This document shows positions 1-9,900 of a DNA stretch of 64,000 bases, piece after piece (positions within the stretch are counted from its first letter, which is position 1; each line of letters begins with the position of its first letter). Location of the stretch: positions 992,001-1,056,000 of the forward strand of contig JBGAKR010000001.1 in NCBI GenBank assembly GCA_044224315.1, given 5' to 3'. The notes below the pieces were generated by a model, which saw nothing but the letters and a program-made list of their open reading frames with translations, searched no databases and was not told where the DNA came from. The position numbers and the translations under genes were made by a program. The stretch comes from JAGXTF01 sp044224315. Lineage in GTDB: Bacteria; Bacteroidota; Bacteroidia; NS11-12g; UBA955.

Positions 1-770
1 AACTTACCATAGCAGGTGAAGATTTAACTGCAGCCTTGAAAAGTGGCGATAGCATTGATATTTACAGCGGTTCAGAATTTGTGCAAAGTGTAGAAATCAG
101 GCAAATCTATTTTAATACCGATACTGTCATTATCAGCAATCAGGCGCTTGAAAAAAATACTTCAGCCATAATTAAATATTCAAAAACATTTGAAATCAAA
201 CAAATTACCGGTCATGTATTTGTGGTGAAAGGCGGCATGGAACTACTGGCCATTGAAGGCATGGTAGACTTTATGCAGGATAAATTTATACAAAAAGAGG
301 GCATCCACTTAATCGAACATGTTTTATTAAGACCCAAAGTAAAAAACCAGGATACTTTTTTTGAAATAAAAACCGATGATGATTGCGAGGATTGTAAAAT
401 ATCGGATGTATATAGTTTTACTATGACCGTGATATTGCCATATTGGCCCGATCGCTTTCTGGATCTGAATTTCAGGGCCATGATAGAAAAAACAATTCGC
501 CGCGAAGCACCCGCACATCTGGCATTAAATATTTGCTGGGTAAGCCCCATAGATATGATGCAATTTGAAACCGCCTATAAAGAGTGGCTGATTGCAATTA
601 ACACCTTTAAAGAAGATTCGGCAGAAAGAATAACTGCCCTCACCAATTTCATAGAAATAATTATGAAAATGCGCACCGTATATCCATCCGGACGATTGCA
701 CGACTGTAATGAATCCACCGTAACAAAAAATCCAATCATCTTAAATCTAACCCAACTAGGTACCTTTTAA
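1..770 (+). CDS. eCIS baseplate-associated protein, C-terminal part (5' end outside window)
   Basis: The reading frame is open from base 3, so the gene begins before the window and only about the last 255 codons are seen. The C-terminal part reads HLIEHVLLRPK, then a stretch with PYWPDRFLDLNFRAMIE, then REAPAHLALNICWV. This pattern occurs at the end of large baseplate-type proteins in Bacteroidota eCIS clusters, possibly Afp12-like; the assignment is from memory of the family. An acidic Cys pair (DDDCEDCK) lies between the two blocks and could bind metal. The next gene follows after 12 bases and the tape-measure and ATPase genes come after it, which fits the usual distal order of an eCIS operon. 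The exact baseplate role is not certain. Confidence 0.6.
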   Translation, partial: LTIAGEDLTAALKSGDSIDIYSGSEFVQSVEIRQIYFNTDTVIISNQALEKNTSAIIKYSKTFEIKQITGHVFVVKGGMELLAIEGMVDFMQDKFIQKEGIHLIEHVLLRPKVKNQDTFFEIKTDDDCEDCKISDVYSFTMTVILPYWPDRFLDLNFRAMIEKTIRREAPAHLALNICWVSPIDMMQFETAYKEWLIAINTFKEDSAERITALTNFIEIIMKMRTVYPSGRLHDCNESTVTKNPIILNLTQLGTF

Positions 771-782
771 ACCAATAAAAAA

Positions 783-3700
783 ATGGAAATCATCAATACG
801 CTTCCGGTATTTGAAAACAGCCAGGTATTAACTGCCTCGCAGCTCAATTCCATGCGCGATTATCTGCAGCAGCAAAACAATATAACCCGCGTAGGCCTTA
901 TTGGGCGCGGTATTGTGTGCGGGCTGGAGGCAACGAAAATAGGCAGCGCCTATAAAATCAGTGCAGGCATTGGTGTGTCTTCATGGGGTTTTCTATTTTG
1001 TGTGGATGAGTGTGAACTCACCCAATTCAAAGAATACAAAATTCCGGATAATACCGATTACTTTCCCTTTCAGGATGATACAGGAAAACAGAATATTCCC
1101 CTGTGGGAACTGCTGCCAGCCGAGGCCGCCGGAAAAACGGGTGTGTCGCCCATCAGCAGTTTTGATGGCAATCTGAATGAATATATCGTGTTGTTGTATA
1201 TGGAAGAATACAACAAAGATCTTAAAAGTTGTTTGGGTAAAAGCTGCGATGAATTGGGCGTTGACCGTACCTATACCATTCGTAAATTATTAATTAAAAA
1301 TACCGATTTAGACATTGTAAATGCCGAAACTGGCAATAAAGGTGGTTACCTGTATCCGGGTTTATTTGATGCCGTAGAATTGCATTTAATGCAACCAATG
1401 TGGAATAAACAAACCACCACCGATTATGCGATGCTGGTGCTCTCCTACCTTTCACCTGTAGCCATTATTACCGAGCCTTTATTTAAAAATCTGGATACCA
1501 TTTATACTGCCATTTTTCCGGTATTAAAAAATAAATTTCCGAATTCTCCCATTGCCGATTTGCGCGCTAATTGGGACGAAACACTCATTAAATTCACCGA
1601 AGCCTATCTGCAAGGCAAAGCTTTTGGATTCCAATATATGTACGACAGGGCTGCCGATGCAGTTAAATCTGTAAACGAACTGGCCTGCGCTGCCATGCAT
1701 TTAAACAGCCAATGCAAGTTTAATTCCAACGCTTTTCCCATGCATTTAATGTTGGGCAAAATAAATTGTCCCCCTGATAAATACCGCCAGGAATTTGTTT
1801 ACTCTCCGCTATTTAATGAGCAGAAAGACTGGACCCAAAAAGTAATTAAATTATTTGCACGCACCACCGAAATTATCAGCAATTTTGTTGGAGAAGTTGA
1901 GTCAATCAGCAAAGAATTTGGAGTGGCCGCCACACCCAGCATGGAGAAATGGCAACCCCTGGGTAAAAGTTCCATCCCCATGTATTACAAACCCGAAAGC
2001 ATGGATGAAAACTGGAATGAAAATAAATGCGGGGTTTGCTATACCGGAGATGCAAGCATTTTGGCTTATTACAAACAAAAAGATCCAGAAAATATTGGCT
2101 TTGAAACTACACCCTGGTACTTTAATACCCAGATGTACAATTTCATAAGAGTTGAAGGCCAGCAAGGGTTGCAGCTGGATGACGCGATGCAGGAACTGAA
2201 TGGGATTACCAAAAAATACAATGTGCCATTCGAACCCAAATATGCATTCCTTGGGAAATCGGTTTTTACGGAAAAAGATAAAAAAGATGAATGCTGTTTT
2301 CCCGATCTGGATGTAAAATATTTACCCTGGCGCAATAAGTTTCTATACTATGTGCGCAATATTTTAAATACCACCAAACAAATCGAAACCGTATTCGAAA
2401 ATATTTCATCGGCGTTTGGCCAAACCCAGAAAGCCAATGCGTATTACAATGCGCCGGCACCTGCCGCAGCTGCGGCTCCCACAAATTTTTCGGACACAAA
2501 TAATATTGAAACCCTAAATACTACCAACTCGAATGGGGGTATGCTCAAAGGTTTTGATAAGGTGATGTTTAATATGGCGGCATTTCAGGAACACTACGAA
2601 ATCGCCAGTGTTAAAAATGAAAATATTGCGGTAAAAAGTAAATCCAATTTAATTAAGGCCAAAGCCTCTACCTCGGGTACTGGTGCATCGGCCAGCTCGG
2701 AACTGGATACCCTGCTGGGCTGGATTACAGATTTCAACGATTGCCTGGAGGGCATGGAGAATGTATTGCCCACCAGTTTTTGCCAATACGACCATGCTGC
2801 TTTTACATCGCAATACAAATGCACCATGAATAAATGGATTGCTTTGATCAAACTCTTCAGGGATATGATCAATTCCAAACGTGATCCATCCATGATTCAG
2901 AATTTAATTAATTTAATTTTACTCTACAAAGGAATAGCGTTCTTTAAAGATATTTTATTTATCGATATCGATACCATTGCCGAAATGAAGGCAGAACGCC
3001 TGCAACACATCGAGAAGTCGAAAACATTTAGCCGTGTGGTACGCAAAAACCCTGGAATAGAGCATTTAGCGGGGGTATATCGCCATGATCGGTTGCTGTT
3101 GCTTACCTATTCTCCGCCCCTGAAAGAAGATAAAAAAGATTCCAATCTTGAACAGTTGGAAATGCTGAAGAAATTAGCTGATAAAAACCAAACCCTCGAA
3201 AAATTTATTGAGATATTTGCCGAAAATATAAAAAACTTCGACCCCAAAAAACTGGCCGAATTGGAAGGTAAAGTAATTGCCGATTTTGCCATACATTCTG
3301 ATGCCTGCTGCGAATGCGATGCCGATGTACCCGCATATAAAGAGCTGGCTCCGCAGGCTTTCCCCAAAGCTTATGCCCTGAATCTCGACCAAAAAAAGGA
3401 TGTTATTACCACACAGTTTAAACCGGTAAATGTGTTCTATCACCCCGACCGGTACCATATGGAAGTAAAATCAAAAGCCAATTATTCCAAAGCCGAAATT
3501 ATTACCCAGGATTATTATCCCATTGATGGATTGCAGCGCGAAATTGTAAAATATTCTGTAACCCTGGCCGAGGTAAATAAAAGTCCGAATAACCGCACCA
3601 AACTGATATTGTTAGACGAAATTGAGTATGAAATTCAAGACAAAGAAAACGATATGGCGGTGCTGGATTCTGGAATTATCAATGTATTCCTGTACCGCAA

Positions 3701-3983
3701 TAAAGTGGCCGAACTTCCGCAATATTCTGCATTTGGTACACTGGTAACCGACAAAGGAACCCCAATTACTTTCTACTCTGTATCGGTATTGGATGTGAAA
3801 GCAGATAAAAATATTCTTGAAACCACCATTCAAAGTGCAAACGGCGAATTTACAATTTCAGACCTCGAGCCCGGTGAATACCTGGTAACATTCTCAGTGC
3901 CTGGAGCCATGAATAACGATGTAAATCTCACCATTGTAGACCAGGATGTAGACATGGGTGCAGTGATTTTTAAACGCGGTTGA
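783..3983 (+). CDS. Large eCIS-associated protein with C-terminal carboxypeptidase-regulatory-like beta-sandwich
   Basis: This 1066-aa protein has no enzyme motif I can name. Its N-terminus (FENSQVLTASQLNSMRDYL, then LIGRGIVCGLE) is a block I associate with large proteins of Bacteroidota eCIS loci. The middle is helical with scattered Cys pairs (CGVC, CCEC), and an Ala/Pro-rich linker lies near residues 558-566. The last ~95 residues (GTLVTDKGTPITFYSVSV through GEFTISDLEPGEYLVTF) look like a carboxypeptidase-regulatory/SdrD-B-type beta-sandwich, a fold often used for surface binding. There is no signal peptide, as expected for a particle assembled in the cytoplasm. Its stop overlaps the next start (TGATG), so it is translationally coupled to the tape-measure gene. 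A baseplate-periphery or fibre-like role is inferred. Confidence 0.6.
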   Translation: MEIINTLPVFENSQVLTASQLNSMRDYLQQQNNITRVGLIGRGIVCGLEATKIGSAYKISAGIGVSSWGFLFCVDECELTQFKEYKIPDNTDYFPFQDDTGKQNIPLWELLPAEAAGKTGVSPISSFDGNLNEYIVLLYMEEYNKDLKSCLGKSCDELGVDRTYTIRKLLIKNTDLDIVNAETGNKGGYLYPGLFDAVELHLMQPMWNKQTTTDYAMLVLSYLSPVAIITEPLFKNLDTIYTAIFPVLKNKFPNSPIADLRANWDETLIKFTEAYLQGKAFGFQYMYDRAADAVKSVNELACAAMHLNSQCKFNSNAFPMHLMLGKINCPPDKYRQEFVYSPLFNEQKDWTQKVIKLFARTTEIISNFVGEVESISKEFGVAATPSMEKWQPLGKSSIPMYYKPESMDENWNENKCGVCYTGDASILAYYKQKDPENIGFETTPWYFNTQMYNFIRVEGQQGLQLDDAMQELNGITKKYNVPFEPKYAFLGKSVFTEKDKKDECCFPDLDVKYLPWRNKFLYYVRNILNTTKQIETVFENISSAFGQTQKANAYYNAPAPAAAAAPTNFSDTNNIETLNTTNSNGGMLKGFDKVMFNMAAFQEHYEIASVKNENIAVKSKSNLIKAKASTSGTGASASSELDTLLGWITDFNDCLEGMENVLPTSFCQYDHAAFTSQYKCTMNKWIALIKLFRDMINSKRDPSMIQNLINLILLYKGIAFFKDILFIDIDTIAEMKAERLQHIEKSKTFSRVVRKNPGIEHLAGVYRHDRLLLLTYSPPLKEDKKDSNLEQLEMLKKLADKNQTLEKFIEIFAENIKNFDPKKLAELEGKVIADFAIHSDACCECDADVPAYKELAPQAFPKAYALNLDQKKDVITTQFKPVNVFYHPDRYHMEVKSKANYSKAEIITQDYYPIDGLQREIVKYSVTLAEVNKSPNNRTKLILLDEIEYEIQDKENDMAVLDSGIINVFLYRNKVAELPQYSAFGTLVTDKGTPITFYSVSVLDVKADKNILETTIQSANGEFTISDLEPGEYLVTFSVPGAMNNDVNLTIVDQDVDMGAVIFKRG

Positions 3984-5545
3984 TGACCACCCACCGCGTA
4001 CATAGCAGCAAATTTAATATATCGGCACCAGACGCGGCGCAGGCAAATCTGGTGCGACAAAAAATTAAAGAATTCGCCCAATATAATCTTACCCATATTT
4101 TCGAATCAGTTTTTGATATTTTACCCGAAAATCAAACCCTGCATATCCCAAAACTTGAAATTGATTTGGGGAATATTGACATACAGAATCTCGAAAATCT
4201 ACTCAAAATTAAACTCAATGAGAAATTAATGGAAACCCTGATGATGCTGTTGAAACAATATGCCGAATCGGGCGTTTCCGGCACTGCACCAGGGTTGTCG
4301 GGGTCCGAAATTTCGGTGCGCAATGGCAAAGAATTGTATGTAGATCCAAGTGGTAAAATTGTAGCCCAGGCCGATCAGGGTTTCAATGATCCAGCATCTA
4401 TTTTGGTGCATTACCTGCAACAAGGCCGTTTGCCCTGGTATGCCTCCGATTCTGGTATTGAGGCATTCAATCAATTGCTGTTGGAATTAAAAACACAGTA
4501 CCCTGTTTTTATTCAATGGCTAAATAAATATGAACCCCAAAGTGTAGAATATGTGCGCATAACAGGCCTTGTGCGCAATCAAACCTGGCTGCATTGGCTG
4601 GAATTTGAACGGCCGGAAACGAAAGATTTTTTTGCTTTTTTCCGCTCCGATTTTAATGCCATTTTACCCCATGTTAGCCACGATATTCAAAAAGCCCTGT
4701 TAGAGTTGGAACAATCTGTTTTGCATATTGCCAAAACCATTGTTTTACAAACGAATCCATTGCCCAAAATTGCAAAATGGGCTGATTTTTTTACCCTTAT
4801 TTCCACCCGTTTTTACACCGAATTTAAGGATATTGTAAAACAAATAAAAAGCATAACACCCGGGGTTTTAGAAGCCAAGGCCAAAAACAACAAATGGGTA
4901 AAAGCCTTGCTGGAAATAGAAGAAATAAAAAAAACAAAATCACTTCCGAAGACAGAAGAAAACAACCCAGCTATTTCCACAGAAAATAAAATTTCCACTT
5001 CCAAAAAACCATTCAACGCACCCAAATACAAACAGGATGCGGAGTCATTTCTGGTGGAGGATGCCGGCCTGGTATTGCTTTGGCCTTTCATGGCTCAGCT
5101 GTTCACCCATTTGCAATGGTTTGATGAAGAAAAGGGGGAATTTACCGATGAATTTTCGCAAAATAAAGCCTGCGTATTTTTACATTATTTAGTGTATTCT
5201 CAATTACCCGAAACTGAAAATGCCCTGGTATTACCAAAAATTATTTGTGGTATAGATATCGATGCTCCGGTAAACCTTGATTTCAATTTTCAAGCCTTAG
5301 AAATCGAAACCGGAAACGAATTATTAACCGCCGCAGCCAAGCACTGGACCGCACTCCGAACCGAATCGGGTGATGCATTGCGCAGCGAATTTTTTATGCG
5401 AAAAGGAATCCTGAAATTTACCGACCCCAACTGGAGTTTAACCATAGAACGCAAAAGTATTGACATCCTTATCGACCGGCTCCCCTGGAGCATATCCACC
5501 ATTAAATTGCCATGGAACTCGTACATTCTAAACACAACCTGGTAA
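3983..5545 (+). CDS. eCIS tape-measure protein (CIS_TMP / Afp14-like)
   Basis: The protein is 520 aa from the ATG at 3983; a TTG one codon earlier is possible. The N-terminus (HRVHSSKFNISAPDAAQA, then IPKLEIDLGNI) matches the start of the contractile-injection tape-measure family, where an H-R-I/V...D...A pattern is followed by a 'leu-E-leu-D-leu-G' strand. Family knowledge says this protein sets tube length. A second conserved-looking block near residue 360 (AGLVLLWPFMAQLF through ACVFLHYLVY) is the C-terminal family core. The Lys-rich middle (about residues 300-345) is low complexity. The gene overlaps its upstream neighbour by one base and its downstream ATPase gene by 34 bases, indicating strong coupling. 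Confidence 0.8.
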   Translation: MTTHRVHSSKFNISAPDAAQANLVRQKIKEFAQYNLTHIFESVFDILPENQTLHIPKLEIDLGNIDIQNLENLLKIKLNEKLMETLMMLLKQYAESGVSGTAPGLSGSEISVRNGKELYVDPSGKIVAQADQGFNDPASILVHYLQQGRLPWYASDSGIEAFNQLLLELKTQYPVFIQWLNKYEPQSVEYVRITGLVRNQTWLHWLEFERPETKDFFAFFRSDFNAILPHVSHDIQKALLELEQSVLHIAKTIVLQTNPLPKIAKWADFFTLISTRFYTEFKDIVKQIKSITPGVLEAKAKNNKWVKALLEIEEIKKTKSLPKTEENNPAISTENKISTSKKPFNAPKYKQDAESFLVEDAGLVLLWPFMAQLFTHLQWFDEEKGEFTDEFSQNKACVFLHYLVYSQLPETENALVLPKIICGIDIDAPVNLDFNFQALEIETGNELLTAAAKHWTALRTESGDALRSEFFMRKGILKFTDPNWSLTIERKSIDILIDRLPWSISTIKLPWNSYILNTTW

Positions 5546-6894
5546 AAGAAAATTTGCTTTCCACAAATGCAGATGACATTTCCAATGAATTGGATTGGTT
5601 TGAATCTGTATTGCAAATGCGTTCGGCAATCAATGCAGGAAGCGCTTCACCCAAAGCCGATATTTTTTCTCTTACCCCACCTGATTTAGCCAAAAGCAAA
5701 TCCTCTTTTGCCAAATTTATTAAAGAAAATGCGCTTCAATTCGAAGACCGTTTTCTTTTATTTATGGCCATGGTACCACAAATAAAACCAGAGTGTTTGG
5801 ATATATTTTTGGTTCAAAACCAGCGCACCGGACAGATATACACCGAATTTGGCGGACGCCGTGGTAAAATTTTCAACGGTTTTTTGCCCACTGCCGAAAC
5901 TTTTTTATTTGTTTTAGCGGGTGGAGATTTACAAAAACGTTTTAAATTATTGCAGATTTTTGATGCGCGCCATCCGCTTTTTTCATTGAATGTGTTGGAT
6001 GCCGATGTGCCCGAACCAGGCGACCCTATTACCAGTTTACCGCTTCAAATCAATAAAACCTGGTTTGAATTATTTACCACTGGCGAAGAATCTACCCCAA
6101 GGTTTAACAATGAATTTCCTGCACAGAAATTAACTACAGAATTACAATGGGAGGATTTGATTTTACCTTCACAAACCAGTGAGCAATTAAATCAAATTGA
6201 AATTTGGTTGCAACACCATACCATTTTAATGGATGAATGGGGCATGCGTGGCCGTTTAAAACCCGGATTCAGGGCCCTTTTTCATGGCCTGCCCGGTACC
6301 GGAAAGTCATTGGCGGCCACACTATTGGGCAACCGTTTTGGCAAATCGGTTTACCGCATAGATTTGTCCAAAGTGGTATCGAAATACATTGGTGAAACCG
6401 AAAAAAATCTGGCAAAAGTTTTTGACCGTGCCGAAAATCGGGGCTGGATTTTATTTTTTGATGAAGCCGATGCCCTGTTTGGAAAACGCACCCAGGTTTC
6501 GAGTTCCAATGATAAATATGCCAACCAGGAAACCTCATTTCTTTTGCAACGAGTAGAGGATTATAATGGCCTTGTAATTCTCGCATCCAATTTTAAGCAC
6601 AATATGGACGATGCCTTTATCAGGCGCTTCCAAAGCGTAGTGGATTTTACATTGCCCGGACCTGCAGAACGACTTCAAATTTGGCAAAAAGGGTTTTCCG
6701 AAAAAGCCCGTTTTGAAGACAAAATGGATTTAAAAGATTTGGCCTATAAACACGAAATCAGCGGGGGCGTAATTATGAATGTAATTCAGTACAGTTCTTT
6801 GCAAGCCCTTAAACGGGGTGATGGCATTATCCGCAACCGCGATATTATCAGCGGAATTAAATTCGAATTGCGTAAAAGTGGCAGGACTTTGTGA
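5512..6894 (+). CDS. eCIS AAA+ ATPase (Afp15-like)
   Basis: This 460-aa AAA+ ATPase belongs to the type found in nearly every eCIS locus, where it is thought to act in particle assembly or cargo handling. The Walker A motif GLPGTGKS lies at residues 259-266. Walker B is ILFFDEADALFG with D317 and E318. A second region of homology has DDAFIRRFQSVVDF, with a paired arginine at the finger position. The first ~220 residues are a family-specific N-terminal region without a known motif. The ATG start lies inside the tape-measure gene, giving a 34-base overlap. After its stop a 76-base A/T-rich gap leads to the giant cargo gene. Confidence 0.88.
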   Translation: MELVHSKHNLVKENLLSTNADDISNELDWFESVLQMRSAINAGSASPKADIFSLTPPDLAKSKSSFAKFIKENALQFEDRFLLFMAMVPQIKPECLDIFLVQNQRTGQIYTEFGGRRGKIFNGFLPTAETFLFVLAGGDLQKRFKLLQIFDARHPLFSLNVLDADVPEPGDPITSLPLQINKTWFELFTTGEESTPRFNNEFPAQKLTTELQWEDLILPSQTSEQLNQIEIWLQHHTILMDEWGMRGRLKPGFRALFHGLPGTGKSLAATLLGNRFGKSVYRIDLSKVVSKYIGETEKNLAKVFDRAENRGWILFFDEADALFGKRTQVSSSNDKYANQETSFLLQRVEDYNGLVILASNFKHNMDDAFIRRFQSVVDFTLPGPAERLQIWQKGFSEKARFEDKMDLKDLAYKHEISGGVIMNVIQYSSLQALKRGDGIIRNRDIISGIKFELRKSGRTL

Positions 6895-6970
6895 ATAAAA
6901 CAATGAGGAAAAAATAAAAACGATTGATTTAATTTGATAAAAGTGAATTAATAAAAATAGGCCAGGTCAT

Positions 6971-9900
6971 TTGACACCCGTAAAAACAAATAAAGCCGAT
7001 ACCAAATCTCAATCCTTGAGAATACAGCCCAAATTAACGGTTGGGGCTATCAATTCGCCCGAGGAGAAAGAAGCAGATATGGTGGCCGAAAAGGTAATGC
7101 GTATGCCTTCTTCGACGGGTATGGGAGGTATGGCAGGCAATCCCAATCAATCTGAAAAAATGAAGGTGGGTGAATCGGTCGGTACCGGTGCAACACAGCG
7201 ACTGGCCAGAAAGGTTCACAAACCCAAAATTGAACGGAAATGCGCGAGTTGTGGGGGTGATCAGGAAAAAAGACCCCAGATTCAGCGAAAAAGCCAGGAT
7301 ATCAAAATTCAAAAACAATGTGCCCGTTGCGCACAAGAAGAGAAAAAAATACAGCGCATATCTACAAAGAGCCCGCCCGAAGGGGGAGAGAAAAAGGATT
7401 CTAACCATCCAAAAAGTACCCAGTCTCCGGAGTCAAATTCCGGCAGTGGAAATGTTTTGACCCACAACATACATCGCAAATGCAATGCTTGTAATGCGGG
7501 TTCTGATAATGCAATTAACCAGGAACAACCTGAAACACCTGCCATACTGGTGCAGCGAGCTGCGCATGCAGGTGCAGGAGAAAGTGTGGCTGCGCACGAC
7601 ATCAGCAGTAAAATTGAAAATACCAATGGCAGTGGTATGTCTCTGCCTGCCGAAGTCCACCAGGATTTAGGTGAAAAAATTGGTGCCGACTTCTCCAATG
7701 TAAAAATTCATGCGGGAAGTGAGGCGGCTCAACTCAGTAATCAACTTGGTGCCCGTGCCTTTACTACGGGAAATAATATATATTTTAATTCTGGCGAGTA
7801 TAATCCTGGAACCCCGAGCGGCAAACGGTTGTTGGCCCATGAACTAACCCATGTTGTGCAGCAAGGTGCGGCAGGCACTTCGGTACAACGCAAAACCGAC
7901 GAAACCCTAGTTCAACGGAATGTTTTTTCCAATGCGGCTTCTGCGGTTTGGGATTATACCGGAGGTGCCTTAATCAATGCAGGCGAATCGGCTGTGGAAA
8001 GTGGTGTGGAACTGGCTGGTGATGCGGCCGAATGGGCGGGGGATCAGCTCGAATCTGTAGTAAATTCCTTGGCCCCCGGGCTGCTCGACTTTTTGCGGGG
8101 GGACATCATCGAAAATGTAAAACAAAAAATAATTACCGGTGTGGATGCAATTACCGGTGGACTATTTAGCGCCATTGAAACCCAAGGATTTGTTGCCGTT
8201 ATAAGCGATTTGCTAAGTGCCGGCTTTAGCACCGCTACTACTGCCATGGCCGATAATTGTGCTGCCATTGCCAATGCAGCTCGCAAACTCTGGGATTTTA
8301 TTAAAACACTAACTGGTCCTGCATTGGATAGGTTCAAGGCTTTCCTCAGCGATATCGGTAATTTCCTTTCAGGCATTTGGAATGATTATACTTTACCCGC
8401 CTGGGATGCAATTAAGAAATTTGCCGGTGAAGCCTGGGATTGGGTTGTAGAAAAAGCCAATTGGCTGTGGGATCTTACTGCACCCATACGCAATACGGCT
8501 GAAAGAGCCTGGAACTGGGTAAAAGAAATGTTCGGCATAGCATGGGGCAATGCCACCTCCGCCTTCGACTGGTTAAAAGCCAAAGCCATTGCTGCCTGGA
8601 ATCGGGTAAATGCCTTAAAACAGCCCTATCTGGGTCCCTTAAAGGTAATTGCTGCCATTCTGGTATTGCTTAGTCCGGCAGGACCCTTTGTTGTTGCCTA
8701 CGTGGCCCTGCCCCATGTGTGGAATGCCATTAAGTGGGTGGCTGAAAACTTTAATACCCACGTGATTTTAAGGGTTAAACAGTTCTTCCACGATGAAGTG
8801 CTGCCCATACTGCAAAGCGGTTTAAGTATGGTTAGTGGTATGATTAATTCAGCCATTTCCTGGCTTAGCAGTATCTGTACCATGTTGGGCAACCAACTTA
8901 CAAGAATGCTGGGAATGGTGCGGCAAATGCGGCTGTTCCAACTCATTAGCTCGGGAATTACCCGCATTTGCAACGGCATTCAATCTGGAGTGCGATACGT
9001 TACCCGCACTGCAAATACCATCCGCACCAAAGTTTCGGCATTTGTTACCAATGTTTGGCGCAAACTGGCTCCCTTCCGCGAATTTCTGAGGCAAATTCTG
9101 CTGCTTTCTACCATCGGGCCCTACGCTATTTTCGATGACGGCGTTTGGGGCAGCATTACCTATATCGTAAACCTTGCCGGACGAGTTCCCTGCATTAAAG
9201 AAATATCCGAATTGCTGAATTTCCAGGGCTGGATCAGGCATATTGGTAGAATGCGCAGCCAGCTTTTTGAATTATGGCACCTTATTACACACCCCGCACT
9301 GATTGAAGAAAGGGCCAGAAACTTCCTTGAACCCTATATGCAGGGGGTTGGCAGTGAATCTGAATCGAGGCTGAGAACCGCACTTGCACAGTTTGGTATT
9401 AACAGTGCCCGCCATATTGCTGGTATTTTAAAATATCTCAATCAGTCCATTGCGCACCTGATGGCCAATTGGTGGGATGAGGTGAAGAAAATGGTTTGGT
9501 ACCTGATATGGCCATTTGGAGAAGGCAGTCCATTGTATGAAGACGGACCGAAACTTTGGAATTTAATTCCGCAAATGTGGAACGACTTATGGGCCGGTAA
9601 TTTCCGCGGTGTGCGCGACGGTTTGCTGGAATGGTGGCAGGCGGCCAATATGGTGGTTGGTTTATTCGCAGGTTGGGCTGCCATTGGCGGCGCACTTGTG
9701 GGTGCCATACTCGGAGCTGTTTTTGGAATGGGTGGAGGTGCAATACCCGGCGCCGGAGCCGGTTTTGAAGTGGGTGTGATGCTGGGTGAAGGGGTGATGG
9801 TTTCCATGCTCGCGGCCGAAACCAGTGTTATAGCCGTTTCTATTTACGATTTAATAACGGTGAGTGGGGAAAGCCACCGAGGTCCGCCCCCAACGGCAGA

